Shown here one piece after another: positions 27,242 through 37,329 of a stretch of DNA of 64,000 bases; within the stretch, counting starts at the first letter, position 1; the number at the start of each line of letters is the position of its first letter. This stretch comes from an uncultured Pelagimonas sp. Lineage in GTDB: Bacteria; Pseudomonadota; Alphaproteobacteria; Rhodobacterales; Rhodobacteraceae. Both the position numbers and the translations under genes were made by a program. The stretch is taken from NCBI GenBank assembly GCA_947499735.1, contig CANMPP010000001.1, positions 1,364,001-1,428,000 of the forward strand, read 5' to 3'. The notes below the pieces were generated by a model, which saw nothing but the letters and a program-made list of their open reading frames with translations, ran no database searches and was not told the origin of the DNA.

Positions 27242-28345
27242 GTGGACCTATTCGAAAAACGGCAGAAACGCGCACAATCCTTGCTGAACGAATTTGGATT
27301 GGATGCATTCGCATTCCTGCCCGGTCCCAATTTCGCCTATCTCACAGATGTCCACCTTCACCTTATGGAACGCCCCACCCTGTTTATTTTGACACGAGAT
27401 GGCGGACAGGCCGCGGTGATGCCCGCCTTGGAACGCCTGAAATGGTCAGCGGCCATGCCTGAGGCTGAAACCTTTTACTGGGATGATGCGGACGGGCCGG
27501 ATGCGGCCTTTGCGCGTTTAGCAGACTCCCTTGGAACGGACACCACCATCGGGGTCGAGGGCTTGCGCATGCGGGTGATGGAATACCTCGCCCTTGCGCG
27601 CCACTGGCCACAAAGCCATTTGCAAAACGCAGATGCTGCCCTAACCGATTTGCGCATGCTGAAAGATCCGGGCGAGGTTCAAGACCTGCGCCGCGCGATT
27701 GAAATCAGCGAACATGCTTTGGGTGATCTGTACGATGGCGGGATCGGCGGGCGCAGCGAACGCGAATTGGTCGCACGCCTAAAGGCCGCGATGCTGGCCC
27801 ATGGCGCGACAGGGTTTTCCTTTGATCCGATCATCCTGACCGGTGGCGAAGCTGCCAATCCCCATGGCGACCCAAGCGATCGCATCGTTGAACCCGGAAA
27901 AGTGCTGCTGACCGATTTTGGCGCCAGCTATGGCGACATGCATGCGGATATAACACGCACCGTATTTTGTGACTTTGCCAGCGACGAACATGCTGCGCTC
28001 TATGACACCGTGCGCCGCGCCAATGAGGCCGGGCATGCGGCCAGCCAGATCGGAAATACAGTTGGCGCAGTGGACAGAGCCGCAACCAAAGTGCTGGCCG
28101 CGTCGCCCTTTGCCGATCTGATATTGCACAAGACCGGCCATGGTCTGGGGCGTGAAATTCACGAAGCCCCTCAGATCGTCCACACGAATGACCGTAAATT
28201 GGAAACAGGCATGGTGTTCACCATCGAACCTGGCCTTTATCGCCAAGACGACATCGGCGTTAGGATTGAAGACAATGTCGTCATGACCGAAACAGGCGCT
28301 GAGTGCTTAACATCCCTATCACGGGATCTGCTGACCAAGGCGTAA
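27242..28345 (+). CDS. M24-family aminopeptidase P-like protein
   Basis: About 367 residues with an N-terminal creatinase-like domain and a C-terminal pita-bread metallopeptidase domain. The five metal ligands are visible: the two Asp in LLTDFGASYGDMHADITRT, His in HKTGHGLGREIHE, Glu in FTIEPGLY and Glu in GVRIEDNVV. It likely removes N-terminal residues before proline. The start is uncertain: I chose the GTG at 27242 behind GGAG because the frame upstream has no family similarity I can see. Confidence 0.85.
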   Translation: MDLFEKRQKRAQSLLNEFGLDAFAFLPGPNFAYLTDVHLHLMERPTLFILTRDGGQAAVMPALERLKWSAAMPEAETFYWDDADGPDAAFARLADSLGTDTTIGVEGLRMRVMEYLALARHWPQSHLQNADAALTDLRMLKDPGEVQDLRRAIEISEHALGDLYDGGIGGRSERELVARLKAAMLAHGATGFSFDPIILTGGEAANPHGDPSDRIVEPGKVLLTDFGASYGDMHADITRTVFCDFASDEHAALYDTVRRANEAGHAASQIGNTVGAVDRAATKVLAASPFADLILHKTGHGLGREIHEAPQIVHTNDRKLETGMVFTIEPGLYRQDDIGVRIEDNVVMTETGAECLTSLSRDLLTKA

Positions 28346-28450
28346 TGGTTTCAGCGCCGAATGCTATGCCCTTGCCATTTATGAACTGAAAATCCAATTT
28401 GATCCGAAATTGTTAAGGCATTTGAGATCACGGGCGGGATTGCAGGCAGA

Positions 28451-29584
28451 ATGGCAAACCAACAACATATTGAGTGGATTCTGGAAGGCGTCGAAGCATG
28501 GAATGCGCGGCGCGAGCAGGAGGATTTTGTTCCTGATTTTGAAGACGTCAAACTCTTTGAGATCTTTCGGGAGGCGAAACAATTAGATGAAAAGAGTCGT
28601 CTCTCTTTATTAGCGGTAAACCTTCGGCATGCCAATTTGCGGCGGGCAGACTTGCGACAAACCAACCTGCGATTGGCAAATTTGCAGGAGGCTGATTTAT
28701 ATAAGTGCAATCTAAAAGGTACCGATTTGCGACAGGTCACCTTTACGGAGACTGATTTGAAGGAGGCAAACATAGGGAAAGCCGATTTGCACTCCACTAG
28801 ATATCTGCCCTCCAAGCCAATCAAGAATAATGTCGGCGCCCCCGACTACTTGGAACTGCACACAGATTTGTCTTTATCAAAGAATTTAAGCCAGACCCAA
28901 CTAAATAAAGCTAAAGGGAATAGCGGCACGATCCTGCCCGGCCAAAACGGCACACCCAATCCCAATAATTTGAAACGGCCAGAACATTGGCCCGATTTGG
29001 AGGAGGTGGAAAAGGAATTATCCGAATGGCCGGTTGATACCGAAAATAACGACCACGTCGGAAAACAAAACTCTGCAACCGGATTTACCGGTCTCGTCAA
29101 ACAGCAAAGCACTGCCAGCATACGATCCGCGCTTAAGCAGGATTATCCTGATATGCGCGATCTGTGTCAGGCCATGGTCGCACAGGTTCAAAAAGAAATT
29201 GCCGCCCACGATGTCACGCCAAAACCCAACAGTGACGAAGGTTTGGATGATTGGAATACCAAAGCAAACCAGCTGACCGAACTCAGCGTTGCATTTGAAA
29301 TGCTGCACGACAGCCTGCCAACTTCTCAAACCGTAGATGGTGGCGGCATCGACACGAAAACGATCAAGGATCGCTTGATTGGCGTGATGAAACAGTTGGA
29401 CCGCCTCGTGAAGCAATTGGATGAAGATAACGGAACCTATGGCAACCTTTGGAAATTGGGCGTGATCGGTGTTGGAACGCAGTTGCTGGGCTTATTTGGA
29501 ATAACATCAGCTATCGGTGTGCCCGTTGCCGCAGGCGTTGTCGGTATTAACACGGTGCGTATCTTGATTGGCAAAAACTCCTAA
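28451..29584 (+). CDS. Pentapeptide-repeat protein with C-terminal membrane segment
   Basis: 377 residues in three parts. Residues 1-54 are acidic and helical. Residues 55-114 hold twelve consecutive pentapeptides of the A(D/N)LXX type (HANLR RADLR QTNLR LANLQ and so on), which should form a right-handed beta-helix. After a Pro/Asn-rich linker, a helical region leads to a glycine-rich hydrophobic end (VGTQLLGLFGITSAIGVPVA) likely to enter the membrane. I cannot assign a function. Codon use and AT content are a little looser than in the neighbours. Confidence 0.75.
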   Translation: MANQQHIEWILEGVEAWNARREQEDFVPDFEDVKLFEIFREAKQLDEKSRLSLLAVNLRHANLRRADLRQTNLRLANLQEADLYKCNLKGTDLRQVTFTETDLKEANIGKADLHSTRYLPSKPIKNNVGAPDYLELHTDLSLSKNLSQTQLNKAKGNSGTILPGQNGTPNPNNLKRPEHWPDLEEVEKELSEWPVDTENNDHVGKQNSATGFTGLVKQQSTASIRSALKQDYPDMRDLCQAMVAQVQKEIAAHDVTPKPNSDEGLDDWNTKANQLTELSVAFEMLHDSLPTSQTVDGGGIDTKTIKDRLIGVMKQLDRLVKQLDEDNGTYGNLWKLGVIGVGTQLLGLFGITSAIGVPVAAGVVGINTVRILIGKNS

Positions 29585-29603
29585 CGCCTTTTTCCCTGTG
29601 CAT

Positions 29604-29663
29604 GGCCCGGAATCAAGCCGCAGGCGCCGGGCCAGAGGCGGGCCGTCCCCGCGGCCTGCCTCT
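29604..29663 (+). terminator. Two adjacent strong hairpins before prfC
   Basis: GGCCCGG at 29604-29610 pairs with CCGGGCC at 29627-29633. Immediately after, AGAGGCGGGCCG at 29634-29645 pairs with CGGCCTGCCTCT at 29652-29663 (one G-T pair, six-base loop). CTTT follows. Together they would end transcription from the pentapeptide-repeat gene or form a structured repeat element. Confidence 0.5.
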
Positions 29664-29818
29664 CTTTGCATCTCCAAAGTGACATTTGACAGGTCGCAGG
29701 GGCTTGGCTGGCATAAAGTGAATTCTAGCTAAGGTGTTGAGGCAAACCACGACCCGACTCTAGCCCTCTCTATCATACCCTCTGGCGCAGCCGTGCAAAT
29801 CACGTTATCTGCCCCGTC

Positions 29819-31414
29819 ATGACAAATCGTCCTGATCTACCGCCCGAAATTGCCCGTCGCCGCACCTTTGCGATTATTTCGCACCCGGATGCGGGGAAGA
29901 CCACCTTGACTGAAAAGTTCCTCCTCTATGGTGGTGCTATTCAGATGGCGGGACAGGTGCGGGCCAAAGGCGAGGCGCGGCGCACGCGGTCTGACTTTAT
30001 GCAGATGGAAAAGGATCGCGGTATTTCGGTTTCGGCCTCCGCCATGTCCTTTGATTTCCGCGAATTCCGCTTTAATTTGGTCGACACGCCCGGTCACTCG
30101 GATTTCTCGGAAGACACCTATCGCACGCTGACGGCGGTGGATGCAGCCGTGATGGTGATTGATGGCGCGAAAGGCGTGGAAAGCCAGACCCGCAAACTGT
30201 TCGAAGTCTGCCGTCTGCGCGATCTGCCCATCTTGACCTTCTGCAACAAAATGGACCGTGAGGCGCGCGATACGTTCGAAATCATCGATGAGATCCAAGA
30301 AAACCTTGCGATTGATGTGACGCCCGCCAGCTGGCCTATTGGCATGGGGCGTGACTTTATCGGTTGCTATGACATGCTGAATGATCGTTTGGAGCTGATG
30401 GACCGTGCGGATCGGAACGTGGTTGCCGAAACCATTTCGATTGATGGTTTGGACGATCCCGAACTGGACAAACATGTGCCAGAGCACTTGATCGACCAGC
30501 TGCGCGAAGAGGTCGAAATGGCACGTGAATTGCTGCCTGCGCTGGATCCTCAATCGGTGCTAGAGGGTCACATGACCCCGATCTGGTTCGGATCCGCGAT
30601 CAACAGTTTTGGCGTGCAGGAGCTGATGGATGGCATTTCGACCTATGGTCCCGAACCACAGCCCCAAAATGCAGATCCACGCCATATCGCACCGGAAGAA
30701 AAGAAAGTCGCAGGTTTTGTGTTTAAGGTTCAGGCGAATATGGACCCAAAACACCGCGACCGCGTGGCGTTTCTGCGTCTGGCGTCCGGCCATTTCAAAC
30801 GCGGCATGAAACTAACCCATGTGCGCACGAAAAAACCGATGGCGATTTCCAGCCCTGTTTTGTTTTTGGCGTCCGATCGTGAATTGGCGGAAGAAGCTTG
30901 GGCCGGCGATATCATCGGCATTCCCAACCATGGCCAGCTGCGCATTGGCGACACGTTGACCGAAGGCGAAGTCATCAAAGCGACCGGCATCCCCAGCTTT
31001 GCCCCCGAATTGCTGCAAGGCGTACGCGCAGGCGATCCGATGAAAGCCAAGCATTTGGAAAAGGCCCTGATGCAATTTGCCGAAGAAGGCGCGGCAAAAG
31101 TGTTCAAACCGATGATCGGTTCCGGCTTTATCGTTGGCGTTGTTGGTGCATTGCAGTTCGAAGTTCTGGGCAGCCGGATCGAGCTGGAATATGGTCTACC
31201 TGTGCGCTTTGACAGTTCGCAATTCACTTCTGCACGTTGGGTCCATGGCGAACAAGATGCGATCGATAAGTTTGTCAATGCGAACAAACAACATATCAGC
31301 TACGACCATGATGGCGACGTTGTCTATCTGACGCGTCTGCAATGGGACATTGACCGGGTTGCGCGTGATTACCCCGATATCTCGCTATCCGCGACGAAAG
31401 AAATGCTGAAATGA
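29819..31414 (+). CDS. prfC: Peptide chain release factor 3
   Basis: GTPase that recycles RF1/RF2 from the ribosome after termination, 531 residues. The G motifs are complete: ISHPDAGKTTLTEK, DTPGHSDFSEDTYR and TFCNKMDREARD. The RF3-specific parts follow (FGSAINSFGVQELMD, GSGFIVGVVGALQFEVL). The start ATG has no obvious ribosome site but the family begins here. It is monocistronic, preceded by the hairpins at 29604-29663. Confidence 0.96.
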   Translation: MTNRPDLPPEIARRRTFAIISHPDAGKTTLTEKFLLYGGAIQMAGQVRAKGEARRTRSDFMQMEKDRGISVSASAMSFDFREFRFNLVDTPGHSDFSEDTYRTLTAVDAAVMVIDGAKGVESQTRKLFEVCRLRDLPILTFCNKMDREARDTFEIIDEIQENLAIDVTPASWPIGMGRDFIGCYDMLNDRLELMDRADRNVVAETISIDGLDDPELDKHVPEHLIDQLREEVEMARELLPALDPQSVLEGHMTPIWFGSAINSFGVQELMDGISTYGPEPQPQNADPRHIAPEEKKVAGFVFKVQANMDPKHRDRVAFLRLASGHFKRGMKLTHVRTKKPMAISSPVLFLASDRELAEEAWAGDIIGIPNHGQLRIGDTLTEGEVIKATGIPSFAPELLQGVRAGDPMKAKHLEKALMQFAEEGAAKVFKPMIGSGFIVGVVGALQFEVLGSRIELEYGLPVRFDSSQFTSARWVHGEQDAIDKFVNANKQHISYDHDGDVVYLTRLQWDIDRVARDYPDISLSATKEMLK

Positions 31415-31469
31415 CATTGAGATTGGGCAGAGCATTGACTTTGCCCGACCTCTGTTCTGAAACTGCGTC

Positions 31470-32555
31470 ATGACCACAAGATCAGACACTGTTGCGTCCT
31501 ATGCTTTGCGTCCCGATGGGCCGCGTGTGACAGCGGTGTCCTGCATGCGTAATGAAGGCGCGTTCCTTTTGGATTGGATCGCGCATCATTTGGTGGTTGG
31601 CGTCACGCATTTTGTTGTGATGAGCAATGATTGCGAAGATGGCACAGACCTGATGTTGGATCGCCTGTCTGATCTGGGGCTGGTCACACATATCCGCAAT
31701 GATGGCCCTTATGATAAAAACGGGATCCAATTTACCGGCTTGAAACTGGCCGACAAAACCGAGGCTGTGCGCAAAGCAGACTGGTTGATTTCCATGGATG
31801 TGGATGAGTTCATCAATATCCATGCTGGGGATCGGTCCATTTCTGCCTTATTGGACGCCCTGCCCGAGGCAACCGCGATCCCGCTGACCTGGCGGATCTT
31901 TGGCAATAATGGTGTGGTTCATTTCGAAGACCGACCCGTGCCACACCAATTTACGACAGCCGCCCCGACACTGCTCACTTGGCCTTGGCGCGCTGCGATG
32001 TTCAAAACGCTTTACCGCAATGACAAAACCTATGGAAACTTTGGTGTGCATCGGCCGCGCAATCCAAGAGATCCCCGTATAGAGCAAGCGCGCTGGTTTG
32101 ATGGCGAAGGTCGTGAATTGCCAAAGATCTATCACACCGAGAAAATCTTTTCTCCGTTTGGTCGATCAAACTTTGCTTTAGCGCAGCTGAACCACTACCC
32201 GCTCGGCGCGATGGAAAGCTATCTTTTGAAGGTAGATCGCGGGCGGGTGAACCGCACCAGCAGATTGGGTATGGATTATTGGGTGGATCGCAACTTTCAC
32301 CAAGAAGAGGATCTAAGCATCCGCATGCTTGATCCAACGGTTGCGAAACAAAGGGCGGCTTTTTCTACTGACCCAATCCTATCGCAACACCATCAGACAT
32401 CTGTCGCATGGCGACGCGCACGTTTAGAGACATTGCTGCGCGAAGAGCCCTATCGCGCCTTAATGGCCCGCCTTCATATGACGCCCCCCACGCAGGTATT
32501 ATCGGCTGATAACGCCGCAAACCTATTCCATTGGGCAAAATTGACGCGAAAGTGA
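31470..32555 (+). CDS. Glycosyltransferase family 2-like protein
   Basis: 361 residues matching the Glyco_tranf_2_4 / family 92-like group. The start is typical (VTAVSCMRNEGAFLLDWIAH) and the metal-binding DxD is in SMDVDEFINIHAG. LTWRIFGNNGVVHFEDRPV and IYHTEKIFSPFGRSNFALAQ follow. It probably adds a sugar to a surface polysaccharide or protein. Roseobacters carry several of these in scattered loci. The acceptor cannot be told. Confidence 0.85.
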   Translation: MTTRSDTVASYALRPDGPRVTAVSCMRNEGAFLLDWIAHHLVVGVTHFVVMSNDCEDGTDLMLDRLSDLGLVTHIRNDGPYDKNGIQFTGLKLADKTEAVRKADWLISMDVDEFINIHAGDRSISALLDALPEATAIPLTWRIFGNNGVVHFEDRPVPHQFTTAAPTLLTWPWRAAMFKTLYRNDKTYGNFGVHRPRNPRDPRIEQARWFDGEGRELPKIYHTEKIFSPFGRSNFALAQLNHYPLGAMESYLLKVDRGRVNRTSRLGMDYWVDRNFHQEEDLSIRMLDPTVAKQRAAFSTDPILSQHHQTSVAWRRARLETLLREEPYRALMARLHMTPPTQVLSADNAANLFHWAKLTRK

Positions 32556-32682
32556 CACAGCATTAGGTCAATGACGCACCAAATTAACGATTTGTATACC
32601 ATGATCGGTCAAAAATTTGGTTAACTGGCGGAAGAATTCATTTCGAACCCAAATTTCCTCTGTATCGAATGCGTGACTTTTA

Positions 32683-33606
32683 ATGCAAAACTTTCCACCT
32701 GACCTGACCGGGCTGCACCCGAAAGCTTGGCAAAAAAATATTACCACAATTGGCGCCGAACGCGGTTTCACCAAAACCCTTGATGACAAGCACAGCGCGC
32801 TCTTTGTGGATGCTGGCAAAACTTTGTTTGTAAGCTTTGAAAACAAATCGGCGATTTCAGCATTATCACATACGAACACGCCTTTTGGCGTTGATATTGC
32901 CGCAGAGAGAAATTGGTCCAGCCTGACATTGCTCAGCCAAGGCGATACGTGGTTTCGTGCACCTGCAGTCTATGAATTCTTTGACATGTTGGACGACACG
33001 GGTTTTCTTGACCGGTTCCAAAAGGTTCTCTTTTTCGGACAAGGTCCGGCGGGCTATGCCGCATGCACCTATTCCGTAACCGCACCGGGCAGCAGGGTTC
33101 TGGCGCTGCAACCACAGGCCACATTGGATCCTCGTCTGACGGGATGGGATCGCCGCTTTGTCGAACAGCGCCGGTTGGATTTCACATCTCGCTATGGGTA
33201 TGCCCCTGACATGATTGAAGCTGCAGCCCGCGCTTATGTCCTTTTTGATCCACGCGAAAGCGAAGACGCCATGCATGCGGCTTTATTTCGCCAGCCCCGT
33301 GTATCTTTGTACGAAATGCCGTTCCAAGGATCCGCATTGCAAATCGAGCTAAAACGCATGGGAATTTTGGAGCGTCTTATAGATGCGGCGGCTGAGGATC
33401 GGTTGAAACCAGCCGATTTTGCCAAAATGATGCGCAACGCGCGTCGTGCCCATACCCCATATCTACGCCATTTGGTCACATATCTGGAACGATCAGGGCG
33501 GGACAATTTGGCGTATCGGATGTGCTATAGTCTGGCCCAATCCACCAAGTCCGCGTGGTTTCGCCGCAAATTGGATCGTGTCGAACACCGCCATGCGGCA
33601 GAATAA
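32683..33606 (+). CDS. Conserved-type hypothetical protein, possible alpha/beta fold
   Basis: 307 residues with no signal peptide or membrane helix. The centre reads KVLFFGQGPAGYAACTYSVT, which resembles the nucleophile elbow of alpha/beta hydrolases found beside glycosyltransferases, but the usual Ser is Gly-Pro here, so catalysis is doubtful. The C-terminal part is helical and basic (FAKMMRNARRAHTPYLRHLV). It follows the glycosyltransferase on the same strand by 127 bp and may act in the same surface pathway. Confidence 0.65.
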   Translation: MQNFPPDLTGLHPKAWQKNITTIGAERGFTKTLDDKHSALFVDAGKTLFVSFENKSAISALSHTNTPFGVDIAAERNWSSLTLLSQGDTWFRAPAVYEFFDMLDDTGFLDRFQKVLFFGQGPAGYAACTYSVTAPGSRVLALQPQATLDPRLTGWDRRFVEQRRLDFTSRYGYAPDMIEAAARAYVLFDPRESEDAMHAALFRQPRVSLYEMPFQGSALQIELKRMGILERLIDAAAEDRLKPADFAKMMRNARRAHTPYLRHLVTYLERSGRDNLAYRMCYSLAQSTKSAWFRRKLDRVEHRHAAE

Positions 33607-33676
33607 ATACGTGTGATTGGCGTTTCATGCGGATTGAACATTGGCAAGGCGACCGGCGCTATGCTATCGCCGCGCC

Positions 33677-34711
33677 ATGCATACTCTGACACTTCGCCGC
33701 CCCGATGATTGGCATTTACATCTGCGCGATGGCGCAATGATGCATGCCGTTGCCCCTGAAACCGCCCGTCATTTTGGCCGCGCGATTATCATGCCCAACC
33801 TGATCCCCCCCGTGGTGACAGGCGCTGATGCCGCCGCCTATCGTGATCGCATCATGGACGCCCTGCCCCAAGGCAGCACGTTTAAACCGCTGATGGTGCT
33901 GTATCTGACAGAAGAAACAGACCCAGAAGATGTCGCAGCCGCACATGCTGCTGGCATTGCAACATCGGTCAAACTTTATCCCGCAGGTGCGACGACCAAT
34001 TCGGCCTCTGGTGTGCGCAATTTCGACAAAGTGCGCCCAGTCCTAGAAAAAATGGCTGAAATTGGCATGCCCCTTTGTGTGCATGGCGAAGTTGTCGAAA
34101 ACCACGTCGACATTTTTGATCGCGAAGCCGTGTTCATTGACACGGTTCTGGATCCGATCCGCAAAGCCACACCTGATCTGAAAGTTGTGATGGAACACAT
34201 CACCACGTCACAAGGCGCACAATACGCATTGGAAGGTGGCGACAATCTGGGCGCGACCATTACAACGCACCATTTGGTCATCAACCGGAATGATATTTTG
34301 GTCGGTGGGATCAAACCCCATTATTATTGCCTGCCCGTCGCCAAGCGCGAAGAACACCGTCTGGCGCTGGTCAAAGCTGCCACATCCGGCAATGGCAGCT
34401 ATTTCTTGGGCACCGATAGCGCGCCGCATCTGGATGGCGCAAAGCTTAGCGCATGTGGTTGCGCGGGTTGTTTCACGGCGACAAACACGATGTCCATTCT
34501 GGCAGAGGTGTTCGAATCCGAAGGCGCATTGGACAAGCTGGAAAACTTCACATCACTGAACGGCCCAGCCTTCTACAATCTGCCCGTCAATGAGGACACG
34601 ATCACCCTGACCAAAGGTGATCCAGTGACCTATCCAGAGGCAATTGATACACCAGATGGCCGCGTGACGGTCTTTGACCCCAAGATGCCCCTGCATTGGC
34701 AGGTCAGCTAA
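33677..34711 (+). CDS. pyrC: Dihydroorotase, class II
   Basis: Closes carbamoyl-aspartate to dihydroorotate in pyrimidine synthesis. It has 344 residues with the metal site [13 protein letters not shown], the carbamylated lysine in [14 protein letters not shown], and [19 protein letters not shown] and [13 protein letters not shown] use the ATG at 33677, which matches the family ([19 protein letters not shown]). It is followed 104 bases later by pyrE, forming a pyrimidine pair. Confidence 0.96.
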   Translation: MHTLTLRRPDDWHLHLRDGAMMHAVAPETARHFGRAIIMPNLIPPVVTGADAAAYRDRIMDALPQGSTFKPLMVLYLTEETDPEDVAAAHAAGIATSVKLYPAGATTNSASGVRNFDKVRPVLEKMAEIGMPLCVHGEVVENHVDIFDREAVFIDTVLDPIRKATPDLKVVMEHITTSQGAQYALEGGDNLGATITTHHLVINRNDILVGGIKPHYYCLPVAKREEHRLALVKAATSGNGSYFLGTDSAPHLDGAKLSACGCAGCFTATNTMSILAEVFESEGALDKLENFTSLNGPAFYNLPVNEDTITLTKGDPVTYPEAIDTPDGRVTVFDPKMPLHWQVS

Positions 34712-34815
34712 AACAATCGCAGGCGTGCGCCACAATTTGCGCGCGCCCCCTTTTCCCTGCATCGAAAACTCGTTAGGTCACAGCAGCCCTAACCCCCGCA
34801 CGACAGGAGACCCCC

Positions 34816-35493
34816 ATGATCCCCACCAGTTTTCCCAGCAAAGACGAAATGGCCCGCCTTACGGCACAGATGCTTTGGGAAATCGAAGCGGTGCATTTCA
34901 TGGATGACGAACCTTTTGTGTTCGCCTCGGGCTTGCCTTCTCCGGTCTATGTGGATTGCCGCAAACTGATCTCTTTCCCGCGCATCCGCACCACATTGAT
35001 GGATTTCTTGACCGTGACCGTGATGCGGGATGCCGGTTTTGAAGCCTTTGACAATGTTGCAGGCGGCGAAACGGCCGGCATTCCATTTGGCGCGATGGTT
35101 GCAGAACGCATGGCTCTGCCCATGACATATGTGCGCAAAAAACCAAAAGGCTACGGTCGCAACGCACGGATTGAAGGTGCGATGTCGGAAGGTCAGCGTG
35201 TTTTGTTGGTCGAAGATCTGACAACCGATGGTGGGTCTAAAATCAGCTTCGTTGACGCGATCCGCGACACGGGCGCGACCTGTGCGCATACAGCGGTCAT
35301 TTTCTATTACGGCATCTTCCCAGAAACCGAAAAGACCCTGGGCGATCACGGTGTGTCTTTGCACTACCTTTGCACATGGTGGGACGTTCTGGCCGCGGCC
35401 AAAGAAATGGGTAAGTTCAGCGAAGAAACCCTGTCCGAGGTTGAAGCATTCCTGAACAACCCTGTTAAGTGGCGGGAAGAGAACGCGAAATAA
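34816..35493 (+). CDS. pyrE: Orotate phosphoribosyltransferase
   Basis: Joins orotate and PRPP to orotidine monophosphate. The 225 residues show the PRPP loop [20 protein letters not shown] and [19 protein letters not shown]. An AGGAG ribosome site lies eight bases before the ATG. A short CGCC-TTG-GGCG-TTTT hairpin directly after the stop (about 35498-35512) may be its terminator. Confidence 0.95.
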   Translation: MIPTSFPSKDEMARLTAQMLWEIEAVHFMDDEPFVFASGLPSPVYVDCRKLISFPRIRTTLMDFLTVTVMRDAGFEAFDNVAGGETAGIPFGAMVAERMALPMTYVRKKPKGYGRNARIEGAMSEGQRVLLVEDLTTDGGSKISFVDAIRDTGATCAHTAVIFYYGIFPETEKTLGDHGVSLHYLCTWWDVLAAAKEMGKFSEETLSEVEAFLNNPVKWREENAK

Positions 35494-35510
35494 ATGCGCC
35501 TTGGGCGTTT

Positions 35511-35541
35511 TGTGGATAAGTCGCGCCGCGACTCATCCACA
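35511..35541. promoter_or_regulatory. Near-perfect inverted repeat with DnaA boxes upstream of dnaB
   Basis: TGTGGATAAGTCGCG (35511-35525) and CGCGACTCATCCACA (35527-35541) are 15-base inverted arms with one mismatch around a single C. The left arm contains a perfect DnaA box and the right arm one with a single mismatch (TCATCCACA). Such a site could let DnaA control dnaB. Because the arms meet at one base, it looks like a protein site rather than an RNA hairpin. Confidence 0.6.
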
Positions 35542-35630
35542 CCGCAAGATTTCGCGTCTTCCCAAAAATTTGGCACCAAAAACGCACCCTTTGATGCGTT
35601 CGCGAAACATATCCCCGTCTTTTGCACAAT

Positions 35631-35639
35631 TTATCCACA
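35631..35639 (+). promoter_or_regulatory. Perfect DnaA box upstream of dnaB
   Basis: TTATCCACA lies 93 bases before the dnaB ATG in the 239-bp pyrE-dnaB spacer, in opposite orientation to the box at 35511. Three boxes in one short spacer before a replication gene are more than expected by chance. Confidence 0.55.
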
Positions 35640-35732
35640 GAATTACGAGAGTAGTCTTGCGCCCTCAAAGCGGTTAAGACTTCCTTCATCTCAGCGACAC
35701 ACCGTCCCGACACAAAATCTATCGAGCCTCCC

Positions 35733-37226
35733 ATGAATGATCTGATGCCTGTTGCAGGTGCCACGCCAACGCCCGAAGTCCAAGATGCGGAAACGATGCC
35801 GCATTCCATCGAGGCGGAACAACAGCTCTTGGGTGCGATCCTAACGAACAATGATGTGTTTGACCGGATCGCGACAATCATTGGGCCCCAGCATTTCTAT
35901 GATCCTGTCCATGCGCGTATTTTTGAGGTCGCAAAAGCACGCATTTCCAAGAACGCCCTTGCATCACCTGTGACGCTAAAGGCGTTTCTTGAGGACGATA
36001 TGGGCTTGAAAGAACTGGGTGGCCCTGCGTATCTGGCCAACTTGGCCGCGGCCTCTGTTGCGGCCTTTGCGGTGCGCGACTATGCGCAGATGCTCTATGA
36101 TCTGGCCATCCGGCGCGATCTAATCCGTCTGGGCCGCGATATCGCATCCAAAGCAGCCAAGGTTGATGTCGATAGCGAACCCCGCGAACAAATCGTTGAA
36201 GCCGAACAAAAGCTTTATAGCCTGGCCGAACAAGGCACCAGCGAAAGCGGGTTTCAAAGCTTTCTGAAAGCGGTCACCGGTGCGGTCAATGTGGCCAACG
36301 CGGCCTATCAAAGGGATGGTGGGCTTGCCGGAATTTCGACCGGCCTGATCGATATGGATGGCAAATTGGGCGGATTGCACCCCTCAGATTTGCTGATCCT
36401 TGCGGGCCGCCCATCTATGGGGAAAACATCTCTGGCCACAAACGTCGCCTTTAACGTCGCCAAAGCCTATCGCAAAGGCGTGAAACCAGATGGCACGGAA
36501 GGTACGATTGATGGCGGCGTCGTTGCCTTTTTCAGTTTGGAAATGAGCGCCGAACAATTGGCCAGCCGTATTTTGGCAGAAGCGTCTGAAATTTCGTCGC
36601 ACAAAATTCGCCAAGGCGACATGATCGAAAGCGAATTCCGCCGTTTTGTTGAAGCGGCCAAAGATTTGGAAAGCTGCCCGATCTTTATCGATGACACCCC
36701 GGCCCTGCCCATTTCCCAAGTTGCGGCGCGCTGTCGGCGCCTGAAACGGACCCATGGTTTGGATTTGGTCATCGTGGACTATTTGCAGCTGTTGCGCGGT
36801 CAATCTGACAACCGTGTTCAAGAGATCGGCGAAATTTCGATGGGTCTAAAGGCCGTCGCAAAAGAGTTGAACGTGCCTGTAATCGCGTTGTCCCAGCTAT
36901 CCCGTCAGGTGGAAAGCCGCGATGATAAACGGCCACAGCTGTCGGATTTGCGGGAATCGGGATCGATCGAACAGGATGCGGACGTGGTTATGTTCGTGTT
37001 CCGCGAAGAATATTATGTCGAGCGTGAAAAGCCATCCGATGACCGTTTGGAAGAAATGGCCGCCTGGCAGGAACGCATGAGCCGACTGCACGGCAAAGCC
37101 GAAGTCATCATCGGCAAACAACGTCACGGCCCAATCGGCACGGTTGAATTGTCCTTTGAAAGCCAGTTCACCCGCTTTGGCAACTTGGCCAAACCGTGGC
37201 AGCAAGGTGATGAGCACGGATCATAA
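35733..37226 (+). CDS. dnaB: Replicative DNA helicase DnaB
   Basis: Hexameric 5'-3' helicase of the replication fork, 497 residues. The N-terminal collar (PHSIEAEQQLLGAILTNNDV) is followed by the RecA-like motor with Walker A LAGRPSMGKTSLATN, Walker B LDLVIVDYLQLL and the motif RESGSIEQDADVVMFVFREE. No intein interrupts it. DnaA boxes in its upstream region suggest replication-linked control. Confidence 0.97.
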   Translation: MNDLMPVAGATPTPEVQDAETMPHSIEAEQQLLGAILTNNDVFDRIATIIGPQHFYDPVHARIFEVAKARISKNALASPVTLKAFLEDDMGLKELGGPAYLANLAAASVAAFAVRDYAQMLYDLAIRRDLIRLGRDIASKAAKVDVDSEPREQIVEAEQKLYSLAEQGTSESGFQSFLKAVTGAVNVANAAYQRDGGLAGISTGLIDMDGKLGGLHPSDLLILAGRPSMGKTSLATNVAFNVAKAYRKGVKPDGTEGTIDGGVVAFFSLEMSAEQLASRILAEASEISSHKIRQGDMIESEFRRFVEAAKDLESCPIFIDDTPALPISQVAARCRRLKRTHGLDLVIVDYLQLLRGQSDNRVQEIGEISMGLKAVAKELNVPVIALSQLSRQVESRDDKRPQLSDLRESGSIEQDADVVMFVFREEYYVEREKPSDDRLEEMAAWQERMSRLHGKAEVIIGKQRHGPIGTVELSFESQFTRFGNLAKPWQQGDEHGS

Positions 37227-37329
37227 CATCCGGAAATCAAGGGCGCTATTCAGACAGTTTCTTGCGCAAAACAGGCGCAAATCTGATTTCGCTCTTGACC
37301 CTTCCCTAGAACAATCGCAAAGCGGATGA

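Noticed and set aside
31415-31469. Terminator after prfC
   Set aside because: TGGGCA/TGCCCG gives only a short stem with a long loop and no T-run.
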